Source: Massilia aurea
Lineage (GTDB): Bacteria > Pseudomonadota > Gammaproteobacteria > Burkholderiales > Burkholderiaceae_D
Assembly (NCBI RefSeq): GCF_014200505.1
Contig: NZ_JACHBX010000003.1
Coordinates: 558,001 to 622,000, forward strand
Length of the DNA: 64,000 nt
Reading direction: 5' to 3'
In this document: piece after piece, positions 7,956 to 16,335 of the stretch
How the letters are laid out: each line of letters opens with the position of its first letter
How positions within the stretch are numbered: position 1 is the first letter of the stretch
Notes under the pieces: model-generated
Seen by the model: only the letters and a program-made list of their open reading frames with translations
Told to the model about the DNA's origin: nothing
The model's database searches: none
Position numbers and translations under genes: made by a program

Positions 7956-8936
7956 TTACACCGGGGCGCCCAGACTGGTCAGGAAGCGCTCGCACTCGGC
8001 CGGCATCGGCGCGCGCAAGGTCATGCGCTCTCCCGAATCCGGATGCGTGAACGTGATCTGGTGCGCATGCAAGAACATGCGCTTGAGCGCGCCACGGCTG
8101 TCGGTCGCCTTGTGCAATTGCTTGTTGAACGCGAAGTCACCGTACTTTTCGTCGCCCAGGATCGGGAAGCCCGACGAGGCCAGGTGAACCCGGATCTGGT
8201 GCGTGCGTCCTGTCTTGAGCTCGGCTTCAAGCAAGGCGAAATTGTGCCATTTTTTTAACAAACTGAAAATCGTGTGCGCTTCCTGACCACCGGCCTGGAC
8301 CAGCACGCGCTTCTCGCCTTCGGCGCTCGTGTATTTATGCAGCGGCAAGCGGATGTGCTGGCGCTTGTTCACCCAGTCACCTTTCACGGCTGCATAGTAA
8401 CGCTTGTCGGTCGTGCCTTCGCGCATCTGGTCATGCAGGTGCGTCAGCGCGCTGCGTTTCTTGCCAATCAACAAGAGGCCCGAGGTTTCGCGGTCGAGCC
8501 GGTGCACCAGCTCCAGAAACTTCGCTTGCGGGCGCGCCGCGCGCAACTGCTCGATCACGCCATACGATACGCCGGAGCCGCCGTGCACGGCCACGCCACA
8601 GGGCTTGTCGATCACCAGCAGATGCGCGTCTTCATAGACGACGGCAAATTCAGCGCCGGGCGCGGCGTGTTCGCTCGACTTTTCAGCGATGCGGATGGGT
8701 GGAATACGGACGGTGTCACCGGCAACCAGGCGGTACAACTGGTCGATGCGGCCCTTGTTGACACGGACTTCGCCGGAGCGAAGGATGCGGTAGATGTGGC
8801 TCTTTGGTACGCCTTTACAGACACGCAACAGGTAGTTGTCGATGCGCTGGCCGGCTTCTTCTTCGTCGATTGTCACGAACTGCGCTTGCAGTGCTGCGGG
8901 GGATGAAGGGGGGACACTATCGTTCTGCATTGCCAT
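7956..8936 (-). CDS. rluC: 23S rRNA pseudouridine(955/2504/2580) synthase
   Basis: 326 residues. The N-terminal S4 domain (AGQRIDNYLLRVCKGVP to VNKGRIDQLY) is followed by the RluA-family catalytic domain, with HRLDRETSGLLL carrying the catalytic Asp and GRTHQIRVH near residue 245. Length, the S4 domain and SHIYRILRSGEVRVN fit RluC rather than RluA or RluD. The start at 8936 was chosen because GGAAGA lies seven bases upstream and because the likely promoter at 8978-9006 would place the transcript start at or inside a longer frame beginning at 8975. It is divergent from rne. Confidence 0.9.
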   Translation of the reverse strand: MAMQNDSVPPSSPAALQAQFVTIDEEEAGQRIDNYLLRVCKGVPKSHIYRILRSGEVRVNKGRIDQLYRLVAGDTVRIPPIRIAEKSSEHAAPGAEFAVVYEDAHLLVIDKPCGVAVHGGSGVSYGVIEQLRAARPQAKFLELVHRLDRETSGLLLIGKKRSALTHLHDQMREGTTDKRYYAAVKGDWVNKRQHIRLPLHKYTSAEGEKRVLVQAGGQEAHTIFSLLKKWHNFALLEAELKTGRTHQIRVHLASSGFPILGDEKYGDFAFNKQLHKATDSRGALKRMFLHAHQITFTHPDSGERMTLRAPMPAECERFLTSLGAPV

Positions 8937-8977
8937 TCGGTCTGTCTTCCCAGAAATTCTCTCTAAGTCCTTCATTT

Positions 8978-9006
8978 TGAATATATAATCGACAGGCGGC
9001 GGTCAA
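8978..9006 (-). promoter_or_regulatory. Candidate sigma-70 promoter for rluC
   Basis: On the reverse strand TTGACC (9006-9001) is followed 15-17 bases later by an AT-rich box reading TATATT or TATTCA (8985-8978). The spacing is slightly short for the better -10, so the call is moderate. It agrees with the chosen rluC start. Confidence 0.4.
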
Positions 9007-9597
9007 ACCTCTGCTGGTGTAAGAATTAAAATGAAATTTTACACTGGGGCACGCCCCATCGGCCCCGCCAAGTGCAAATTCGATGGAAAGAACGTGTACG
9101 CACATCCTTGCGCCAATCAAGGTTGCAACCGATTTGTAATCGGATTGCGCGCAATGATGCCGGATTGGATTGTCAGGATTCTTAAGGATAAGTACCAGCA
9201 AGCATCCTTAACAAAGTGCTTGCCGGTTGATGGTGTCGATAACGCTTGTCGTTTTCGCTGACCCCGCTGCTGCAGCATCCACACCGCTTGAGCAAGGCTG
9301 TCTCTTCGCCTCCAGGCCGGTCGGTTGCTGGCGCCCAGGGTCGGCTGGCTGTGGCACACCCTCCCTTGTTCGTTGCTGTGCCAACCCCAATGTGGTGGCA
9401 GGTAACGAACAAAAGTTGCGGCGTGTTTAGACAATGACGTTCGGCCCCACAGCGCCCCGTTGCGGCAGCGAAATTACTTTGCTGTACCGCACGCCCGGGC
9501 ATACCCCCTCCTGTCACCCGTCCCCGCATACATCCCTGTAGCTGCGCCGCCCGTGAGGGCGGCCTTCACACGGCCCCCGGGTCACGGAGTACTAAAA
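9007..9597 (+). promoter_or_regulatory. Long 5' leader of rne with hairpins
   Basis: About 590 non-coding bases precede rne. In E. coli the rne transcript has a 361-base leader whose hairpins let RNase E destroy its own message, so a similar feedback role is plausible. Visible structures are GTGTAA...TTACAC (9017-9044), CCGAT...ATCGG around 9128-9142, and a perfect 7-bp stem with a GTGA (GNRA-type) loop, GCCGCCC/GGGCGGC, at 9546-9563. That last stem is 20 bases before the ribosome binding site CACGGAGT. No confident rne promoter was found. Short open frames inside (such as 9031-9261) have no ribosome binding site. Confidence 0.45.
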
Positions 9598-12500
9598 ATG
9601 AAACGCATGTTGTTTAACGCGACGCAGCAAGAAGAGCTGCGCGTCGCTATTGTCGATGGCCAGAAGCTGATCGACATCGATATCGAGACTGCCGGTCGCG
9701 AACAGCGCAAGTCGAATATCTACAAGGGTGTCATCACCCGCATCGAACCCTCCCTCGAAGCCTGCTTCGTCAGCTACGGCGAAGACCGCCACGGTTTCCT
9801 CCCCTTCAAAGAAGTCGCCCGCACGTATTTCCGTGAAGGTGTCGACGTGCGCAATTGCTCCATCAAGGAAGCGCTGCGCGAAGGCCAGGAAATCATGGTG
9901 CAGGTCGAAAAAGAAGAACGCGGCAACAAGGGCGCTGCCCTGACCTCGTTCATCTCGCTGGCCGGCCGCTACCTCGTCCTGATGCCGAACAACCCGCGCG
10001 GCGGTGGTGTATCGCGCCGCGTCGAAGGCGAAGAACGCCAGGAACTGCGCGAAACGATGGACAAGCTCGACCTGCCGCAAGGCATGTCGGTCATCGCCCG
10101 CACTGCCGGTATCGGCCGTAACGTCGAAGAACTGCAGTGGGACCTGAACTACCTGATGCAACTGTGGCGCGCGATCGAAGGCGCCGGCAAGTCGTCCAAC
10201 GGCGCGTTCCTGATCTATCAGGAATCGTCGCTCGTCATCCGCGCGATCCGCGATTACTTCCAGCCGGACATCGGCGAAGTGCTGATCGACACCGACGAAA
10301 TCTATGAGCAGGCGCAGCAGTTCATGAGCCACGTGATGCCCGACATGGCGCACCGCGTGAAGCGTTACAGCGACGACGTGCCGCTGTTCTCGCGTTTCCA
10401 GATCGAACACCAGATCGAAACCGCCTACGCGCGCACCGTGCCGCTGCCATCGGGCGGCGCCATCGTGATCGACCACACCGAAGCGCTGGTCTCGATCGAC
10501 GTCAACTCGGCCCGCGCCACGCGCGGTTCGGACATCGAAACGACCGCCTTCAACACCAACTGCGAAGCAGCCGACGAAGTGGCGCGCCAGTTGCGCCTGC
10601 GCGATCTGGGCGGCCTGATCGTGATCGACTTCATCGACATGGAAGTGGCCAAGAACCAGCGCGAAGTCGAACAGCGCCTGAAGGACGCGCTACACCATGA
10701 CCGCGCCCGCGTTCAGATGGGCAAGATTTCGCGCTTCGGCCTGATGGAACTGTCGCGCCAGCGCCTCCGTCCGTCGCTGTCGGAAGGCTCCCACGTGACC
10801 TGCCCGCGCTGCTCGGGCACCGGCCACATCCGCGATACCGAATCGTCGGCCCTGCAAGTCCTGCGCATCATCCAGGAAGAGGCCATGAAGGAAAATTCGG
10901 CCGCCATCCACGTGCAGGTACCCGTCGATGTCGCCGCCTTCCTGCTGAACGAAAAGCGTGGCGAAGTGCTCAAGATCGAGAACCGCCACCGCATCACCGT
11001 GATCCTGATCCCGAACAAGCATCTGGACACGCCGCATTACAAGCTCGAGCGCATCAAGCACGACGATCCGCGCCTCGAAGACGCACACGCCAGCTACGCG
11101 ATGGCCGAGTCGGCCGATACCGACATGGCCTACGCGAAACGCCAGAAAGAAGAAGCCAAGCCACGCCAGGAAGCCGTCGTCAAGACGATCACCCCGGCCC
11201 AGCCTGCGCCGCTGGTCGACCGCAGCGAAGCGGCCAAGCCGGTCAAGCCCGCCGTCGCCCCTGCTGTTGCGGTGCCCGTGCCTGCGCCGGTGGAAGAAGA
11301 AGGCTTCTTCGCCAAGCTGCGCAACTTCTTCTTCGGCAAGCCAGAACCGAAAGGTGCCGCACCGGCTGTTCTGGTGGAAGTGCCTGTCGCCGCCCCTGCG
11401 CAGGCAGAGCGCGACCGCAACAACCGCACCAAGAATGGCCGCACCGGTGGCCGTCCAGCTGGCAAACCAGGCCGTGAACGCGAAGAGCGCGAGCCGGTTG
11501 CCAAGACCGCCGCACCGGGCGAAGAGCTGGCCAAGGGCCCGGACGCCGAAGCGCGCCCACCACGCCCGCCGCGTCCGCCACGTCCACCGCGCGAAGGCCG
11601 CGAGCCACGTGAACCACGCGACCCGGCCGATGCCGCGCCACGTGCCGAAGGCGCCGAGCGTCCGGAACGTGCCGAGCGTCCTGAACGCGGCGAGCGCAAA
11701 GAGCGCCAGCCACGTCAGCCGCGCGAGCGCACCGAGCGTACGGAACGCACCACCCAGGTCATCGAAGCCAAGCTCGATGAAATCAATGTCAGCCAGGTGG
11801 TGTCGAACACCACTGTCGCCGTGACCACCACCGGTCCGGAAGGCAGCCAGGAAGTCGTGCAGCAAGTCATCAAATCGGTGACCACGATCGGCCCGGATGG
11901 CGAAGAAGTCGAGATGGATGGCGACGAGCCACGCCGTCGTCGTCGTCGCGGTGGCCGTAACCGCAACCGTCGCGATCGTGACCAGATCGAAGGCGAAGGC
12001 GGCGAAGGCAGCGAAGACGCACCAGCGTTCGCGCCGGTCGCGGACGAAGAAGTGGCCAAGGTGGCAGCAGCCGCCCGCGCCGCCCGCGGCAAGCAGGCGC
12101 AGTCCGGTGCCCAGGCACCGTGGCCGTTCCCGACCTCGGCATCGATCGCTGCCAAGGATGATGCGGCGCACGCTGCAGTTGCATCTGCGGCAGCAGCAGC
12201 GGCTGCACCGGTGGTTGCGCAAGCGGCGCCGGTCGAGAGCACCATGTTCCCGACGTCGGCATCGATGGCGGCAACGACGGCTGAGGCAGCGCCTGCCAAT
12301 GTTGAGCCGGTGAACTTCCCGACGGCAGCATCGATGGGCGCGCCGGCAGATGTTTCGGCACCAGCACCGGCATCGACCGAACCGGTCATGTTCCCGACGG
12401 CGGCGTCGGTGGCGGCTGAACATGTTGCTGAACCGGTCGTGGCCGAGGCTGCTCCTGCTCCTGCTCCTGCTCCTGCACCAGTGCCTTTCGAGCCGGCACC

Positions 12501-12807
12501 GGTGGTGGAAGTCGCCCCTGCGCCAGTGGTCGAGCCTGTGACCGCTGTGGCCGTTGAGCCAGCACCGGTTGCAGCACCGGAAGTAACCACGGCGCCTGCG
12601 CCAGTGGCTGCTACCCCTGCGCCAAAGCTGGATGACATGCTGGCCGAAGCGGGCCTGCAACTGGCCGCGACCGATCCTGAAAAGCTGCGCGCCGCCCAGG
12701 CCGCAGCAGCGCAGGCAGCCACGCCAGTGCGCGTTGGCCGTGCCCGCAAGCCGGTCGTCGTGCCGGTGGACGAGCCGCTGGTGCAGGTCGATACCAGCCG
12801 TCAGTAA
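9598..12807 (+). CDS. rne: Ribonuclease E
   Basis: 1069 residues. RNase E starts mRNA decay and matures rRNA and tRNA, and scaffolds the RNA degradosome at the inner membrane. The N-terminal catalytic half is complete: S1 domain at about residues 37-125, then the DNase-I-like core with metal ligands Asp301 (SIDVNSAR) and Asp344 (VIDFIDM). The zinc-link Cys402 and Cys405 (CPRCSGTG) correspond to E. coli 404/407. The C-terminal half is disordered. It contains an amphipathic [17 protein letters not shown] segment near residue 568 that probably docks on the membrane, a Pro/Arg run (RPPRPPRPP), an [16 protein letters not shown]-binding patch and a Pro/Ala tail. That tail holds four FPT[SA]AS motifs at residues about 841, 882, 905 and 930. 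ATG 9598 has GGAGT seven bases upstream. Confidence 0.97.
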   Translation: MKRMLFNATQQEELRVAIVDGQKLIDIDIETAGREQRKSNIYKGVITRIEPSLEACFVSYGEDRHGFLPFKEVARTYFREGVDVRNCSIKEALREGQEIMVQVEKEERGNKGAALTSFISLAGRYLVLMPNNPRGGGVSRRVEGEERQELRETMDKLDLPQGMSVIARTAGIGRNVEELQWDLNYLMQLWRAIEGAGKSSNGAFLIYQESSLVIRAIRDYFQPDIGEVLIDTDEIYEQAQQFMSHVMPDMAHRVKRYSDDVPLFSRFQIEHQIETAYARTVPLPSGGAIVIDHTEALVSIDVNSARATRGSDIETTAFNTNCEAADEVARQLRLRDLGGLIVIDFIDMEVAKNQREVEQRLKDALHHDRARVQMGKISRFGLMELSRQRLRPSLSEGSHVTCPRCSGTGHIRDTESSALQVLRIIQEEAMKENSAAIHVQVPVDVAAFLLNEKRGEVLKIENRHRITVILIPNKHLDTPHYKLERIKHDDPRLEDAHASYAMAESADTDMAYAKRQKEEAKPRQEAVVKTITPAQPAPLVDRSEAAKPVKPAVAPAVAVPVPAPVEEEGFFAKLRNFFFGKPEPKGAAPAVLVEVPVAAPAQAERDRNNRTKNGRTGGRPAGKPGREREEREPVAKTAAPGEELAKGPDAEARPPRPPRPPRPPREGREPREPRDPADAAPRAEGAERPERAERPERGERKERQPRQPRERTERTERTTQVIEAKLDEINVSQVVSNTTVAVTTTGPEGSQEVVQQVIKSVTTIGPDGEEVEMDGDEPRRRRRRGGRNRNRRDRDQIEGEGGEGSEDAPAFAPVADEEVAKVAAAARAARGKQAQSGAQAPWPFPTSASIAAKDDAAHAAVASAAAAAAAPVVAQAAPVESTMFPTSASMAATTAEAAPANVEPVNFPTAASMGAPADVSAPAPASTEPVMFPTAASVAAEHVAEPVVAEAAPAPAPAPAPVPFEPAPVVEVAPAPVVEPVTAVAVEPAPVAAPEVTTAPAPVAATPAPKLDDMLAEAGLQLAATDPEKLRAAQAAAAQAATPVRVGRARKPVVVPVDEPLVQVDTSRQ

Positions 12808-12833
12808 GCACTAGGCAATAAGCCGTAGCGCAC

Positions 12834-12918
12834 GTCGTTCCCGCGCAGGCGGGAACCCAAGTTCATTAGCGTTGCAATAACGCTGGCAACTTAGGTTCCC
12901 GCCTTCGCGGGAACGACG
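12834..12918. repeat. Three-hairpin palindromic element
   Basis: Ends CGTCGTTCCCGCGCAGGCGG and CCGCCTTCGCGGGAACGACG are inverted copies over 31 bases with two mismatches. Each arm contains its own hairpin (GTTCCCGC with GCGGGAAC). Between them AGCGTT GCAAT AACGCT forms a third. The result is a cloverleaf-like fold between rne and moaA. No second copy was seen in this window; similar sequences are, from general knowledge, scattered in many proteobacterial genomes. Confidence 0.75.
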
Positions 12919-12994
12919 CATTTGGGCCGCATTACTCCCTCCAACGACACACCCTCGCCCGGCAGTATTCCCGGGCGCATGCTATCGTATTGGA

Positions 12995-14107
12995 ATGGCT
13001 GAAAAAATCATCCTTATCAATGACCTGCGCTCATCGAAGCTACGGGTCCCGGCCGTGCCGGAAGCACCTACGGGCCTGCTGAGCGACGCGCTCGGCCGGC
13101 CGCTGCACGACTTGCGCATTTCCGTCACTGACCGCTGCAATTTCCGCTGCGTGTATTGCATGCCGAAGGAAGTGTTCGACAAGGATTATCAATACCTGCC
13201 GCACGGCGACCTGCTGTCGTTCGAAGAGATCACGCGCGTGGCGCGCCTGTTCGTTGCGCACGGCGTCGAAAAGCTGCGCCTGACGGGCGGCGAGCCGTTG
13301 CTGCGCAAGAATCTCGAACGCCTGGTGGGCATGCTGCGTGCGCTCCCTACCCCCAGTGGGCGCCCGCTCGACCTCACCTTGACGACCAACGGCTCGATCC
13401 TGGCGCGCAAGGCGCAAGCCTTGAAAGACGCTGGCCTGGACCGGGTCACGGTCTCGCTCGACGCGCTCGACGATGGCGTATTTCGCAGCATGAACGACGT
13501 CGACTTTTCGGTGGCAGATGTGCTGCACGGCATCGATACCGCGCATGCCGTGGGCCTGGGGCCGGTCAAGGTGAATATGGTGGTCAAGGGCGGCACCAAC
13601 GTCGACCAGATCCTGCCAATGGCGCGCCACTTCAAGGGCTCGCCGACGATCCTGCGCTTCATCGAATTCATGGATGTGGGCGCGTCGAACGGCTGGGACA
13701 TGCGCGACGTCGTGCCGTCGGGCGACGTAGTGCGCCGCATCTCGGCCGAGCTGCCGTTGGTACCAGTGGCCGCCAACTACAGCGGCGAGACTGCGTCGCG
13801 CTGGCGCTACCTCGATGGCGACGGCGAAATCGGCGTGATTTCCAGCGTCACGCAGGCGTTCTGCGGCGACTGCAGCCGTCTGCGCCTGTCGACCGAAGGC
13901 AAACTCTACACTTGCCTGTTCGCCACACGCGGCCACGATATGCGCGCGCTGCTGCGCGAAGGGCATGACGACCTGGCCCTGAGCGGCGCGATCGCGCAAC
14001 TGTGGCGCGGCCGGGCCGACCGCTATTCCGAGACCCGCTCGGCAGAGACCGGCACGGGCCAGCTGGACGGGCCGCGCCGGGTTGAAATGTCCTATATCGG
14101 TGGTTAA
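12995..14107 (+). CDS. moaA: GTP 3',8-cyclase MoaA
   Basis: 370 residues. This radical-SAM enzyme makes 3',8-cyclo-GTP, the first step of molybdopterin synthesis, with MoaC completing the step to cPMP. The N-terminal [4Fe-4S] site is Cys48, Cys52 and Cys55 (CNFRCVYC). The C-terminal cluster that binds GTP is Cys290, Cys293 and Cys307 (CGDC...C). The protein ends in the essential Gly-Gly. The SAM-binding GGEPL segment is present. It sits six bases upstream of the mobA-moeA fusion, so the two form an operon. moaC, moaD/E and mogA are not in the window. Confidence 0.96.
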   Translation: MAEKIILINDLRSSKLRVPAVPEAPTGLLSDALGRPLHDLRISVTDRCNFRCVYCMPKEVFDKDYQYLPHGDLLSFEEITRVARLFVAHGVEKLRLTGGEPLLRKNLERLVGMLRALPTPSGRPLDLTLTTNGSILARKAQALKDAGLDRVTVSLDALDDGVFRSMNDVDFSVADVLHGIDTAHAVGLGPVKVNMVVKGGTNVDQILPMARHFKGSPTILRFIEFMDVGASNGWDMRDVVPSGDVVRRISAELPLVPVAANYSGETASRWRYLDGDGEIGVISSVTQAFCGDCSRLRLSTEGKLYTCLFATRGHDMRALLREGHDDLALSGAIAQLWRGRADRYSETRSAETGTGQLDGPRRVEMSYIGG

Positions 14108-14113
14108 TTGACG

Positions 14114-15991
14114 ATGCAAACAGGCTTGATCAGCGGGTTGGTTCTGGCGGGCGGGCGTGGCTCGCGCATGGGCAACGTGGACAAGGGCTTGCAGCCGTTT
14201 CGTTCCAGCACGATGGTTGAGCACGTGCTGGCGCGGCTGCGACCGCAGGTCGGGCCGCTGGCGATCAGCGCCAACCGCAATCTCGACACGTACCGCGCGT
14301 TTGGCGCGCCCGTGCTGACGGACGAGATGGCGGATTTTCCGGGTCCGCTGGCCGGGCTTGAAACGGGCTTGCGTCACTGCGCCACGCCGTATCTGCTGAC
14401 GGTGCCGTGCGATTCGCCGTTCCTGCCGCTTGACCTGGCTGCACGCCTGTTCGCTGCGCTGCAGGAGCACGGTGCGGACGTGGCCTACGCCGCGACGCAT
14501 GATGCAGGCGAGCGGGTCCAGTCGCATCCGGTGTTTTGCCTGGTGCGCGCTGACCGGCTGCCTTCGTTGTCGGCTTATCTCGCGGCAGGCGGTCGCAGCG
14601 TCGAGGGCTGGTTGCGCGACGTGAACGCCGTCGAAGTCGTGTTCGACGATGCCGACGCCTTCCGCAACATCAACACGCTCGACGAGCTGCGCGGACTCGA
14701 ACAACCCGCCTTCCCTGCCAGCCTGGCCCAAGTGGCCAGCTGCATCAACGGCTATGATCCGGACGCGCTGCCGGTGCGCGACGCCCAGCGCATCATCCGC
14801 GAATTCGTCCAGCCGGTGCGCGCCGTCGAAATGGTGGCGCTGCGCGCAAGCCTGGGCCGCGTGCTGGCGCGCGACCTGGTCTCGCCGATCAACGTGCCGG
14901 CGCACGACAATTCGGCGATGGATGGCTACGCGCTGCGCGGCGCCGACCTGCCGCTAGACGGTGTGGCGACGTTCAAGGTGGTCGATATTGTCTATGCCGG
15001 CAAGCCGTCCGCTGTCGTACCCGGTCCCGGCGAATGCGTGCGCATCATGACGGGTGGCGTGATGCCGGCCGGTTGCGACAGCGTACTGCCGCAGGAATTC
15101 GCCGACAGCGGCGACGATGTCGCCATGACCGTGCGCGCCGGCGCCATCCGCGCCGGTGACAACCGCCGGCTGGCGGGCGAAGACCTGAACATCGGTAGCG
15201 CAGCCCTGAAGGCCGGCCGCATCATCCGGCCATCCGACCTGGGTCTGTGCGCATCGCTCGGCTTTGCCGAAATCCCCGTGCAACGGCGTCTGCGCGTGGC
15301 GTTCTTCTCCACCGGCGACGAGCTGCGCTCGATCGGCGAGCCGCTGGGCGAAGGCTGCGTGTATGACAGCAACCGCTACACGATCTACGGCATGCTCCAG
15401 CGCCTCGGCTGCGAGATCATCGACATGGGTGTCGTGCGCGACAGCCCGGAAGCGCTGGAAGACGCGCTGCGCACCGCCTGCGAAAACGCCGACGCGATCA
15501 TCACGTCGGGCGGGGTTTCGGTCGGCGCGGCCGACTACACCAAACAGGTGATGGCGCACCTGGGCGACGTCACGTTCTGGAAAGTGGGCATGCGCCCGGG
15601 CCGCCCGCTGGCATTCGGGCGCGTCACATCGAACGGCCGCAGCGCCTTCCTGTTCGGCCTGCCGGGCAATCCGGTGGCCGTGATGGTGTCGTTCTACTTC
15701 TTCGCGCGCGACGCGCTGCTGCAGATGATGAGCGCCAACGCCCCACTGCCGCTGCTGCAAGCGCGCTCGTCCGAAGCAATCCGCAAGAAGCCAGGCCGCA
15801 CCGAATACCAGCGCGGCATCATCACGCGCGGCGCCGACGGCACACCCGAAGTCCGCCTCACCGGCGCCCAAGGCTCAGGCATCCTGCGCTCAATGTCCGA
15901 AGCCAACTGCATGGTCGTCCTGCACGACGAGCAAGGCAGCGTCACCGCCGGCGACATGGTCGACATCCTGCCATTCGAAGGCCTGTTCTAA
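14114..15991 (+). CDS. MobA-MoeA fusion: molybdenum cofactor guanylyltransferase / molybdopterin molybdenumtransferase
   Basis: One uninterrupted frame of 625 residues joins two usually separate enzymes. Residues 1 to about 195 are MobA, which adds GMP to Moco to give MGD; the GTP-binding signature LAGGRGSRMG is at 11-20 and the segment ends NINTLDELRGL. A short linker (about 195-215) leads into a full-length MoeA of about 410 residues, which inserts molybdate into adenylylated molybdopterin. MoeA landmarks are HDNSAMDGYAL, TGDELRS, SGGVSVGAADYT, GMRPGRPLAFGR and GLPGNPVAVMVSF. The ATG at 14114 was chosen over TTG at 14108; GGTGG nine bases upstream is a weak ribosome binding site inside moaA. 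Both halves keep their key motifs, so a bifunctional enzyme is inferred. A sequencing error removing a stop codon is the alternative. Confidence 0.9.
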   Translation: MQTGLISGLVLAGGRGSRMGNVDKGLQPFRSSTMVEHVLARLRPQVGPLAISANRNLDTYRAFGAPVLTDEMADFPGPLAGLETGLRHCATPYLLTVPCDSPFLPLDLAARLFAALQEHGADVAYAATHDAGERVQSHPVFCLVRADRLPSLSAYLAAGGRSVEGWLRDVNAVEVVFDDADAFRNINTLDELRGLEQPAFPASLAQVASCINGYDPDALPVRDAQRIIREFVQPVRAVEMVALRASLGRVLARDLVSPINVPAHDNSAMDGYALRGADLPLDGVATFKVVDIVYAGKPSAVVPGPGECVRIMTGGVMPAGCDSVLPQEFADSGDDVAMTVRAGAIRAGDNRRLAGEDLNIGSAALKAGRIIRPSDLGLCASLGFAEIPVQRRLRVAFFSTGDELRSIGEPLGEGCVYDSNRYTIYGMLQRLGCEIIDMGVVRDSPEALEDALRTACENADAIITSGGVSVGAADYTKQVMAHLGDVTFWKVGMRPGRPLAFGRVTSNGRSAFLFGLPGNPVAVMVSFYFFARDALLQMMSANAPLPLLQARSSEAIRKKPGRTEYQRGIITRGADGTPEVRLTGAQGSGILRSMSEANCMVVLHDEQGSVTAGDMVDILPFEGLF

Positions 15992-16055
15992 CCCCCCAAC
16001 GCAGCGCCACACCTGCCGCAATCACCAAATTCTTGCCCCCAGCCCCTTACAAAAC

Positions 16056-16125
16056 AATTAGGGTCAGAGTCGAATTGTTTGACAACTTTGGGTAATTGCT
16101 CATTAATTCGACTCTGACCCTAATT
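16056..16125. repeat. REP-like palindrome, copy A
   Basis: A perfect 21-bp inverted repeat (AATTAGGGTCAGAGTCGAATT at each end, read inward) separated by 28 bases, followed by TTAATTTTTT. GGGTCAGAGTCGAATT-type ends are, from general knowledge, associated with REP/IS200-like (Y1) transposases. No such gene is present, so this is a stray non-autonomous copy. Its T-rich exit may help terminate the mobA-moeA transcript. Confidence 0.75.
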
Positions 16126-16223
16126 AATTTTTTGCCAGTTTGGCAACAGAATCCCTTCATTCTGGAAATTGAATTCCCGCCGGAATCGAATACCGAATTT
16201 GGCAGCTAAAAACCCGCCAAAAC

Positions 16224-16293
16224 AATCAGGGTCAGAGTCGAATTGTTTGACAACATTGGGTAATTGCCCATTAAGTCTACTCTGACCCTGATT
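16224..16293. repeat. REP-like palindrome, copy B
   Basis: A second element of the same family, in the same orientation, 98 bases after copy A. Left end AATCAGGGTCAGAGTCGAATT. The right end has a few mismatches (AAGTCTACTCTGACCC). The loop is nearly identical to that of copy A, and a T-run (GTTTTTG) follows. The 344-base gap between moeA and rmuC holds these two copies and nothing else that I can support. Confidence 0.72.
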
Positions 16294-16335
16294 GTTTTTG
16301 TGGCCTGGGGGGAAATTTTAGGGGTGCTGTCAGTC

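Noticed and set aside
9031..9261. Small open frame (76 codons) in the rne leader with some cysteines
   Set aside because: No ribosome binding site, its start lies inside a hairpin, and the codon pattern is unlike local genes; treated as leader.
12421..12500. Repetitive CTGCTCCTGCTCCTG stretch resembling a short tandem repeat or CRISPR-like unit
   Set aside because: It is the codon-level repeat of a Pro/Ala run in RNase E; units are 6 bp and inside a gene.
10690..12660. Long reverse-strand open frame (656 codons) opposite the rne C-terminal half
   Set aside because: It mirrors the Pro/Ala-rich codons of rne, giving Arg/Cys/Trp/His-rich low-complexity protein with no family features; a shadow of a high-GC gene.
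13040..14905. 621-codon reverse frame opposite moaA and mobA-moeA
   Set aside because: Composition is dominated by Gln/Arg/His/Ala typical of antisense frames, no ribosome site, and both real genes on the other strand are certain.
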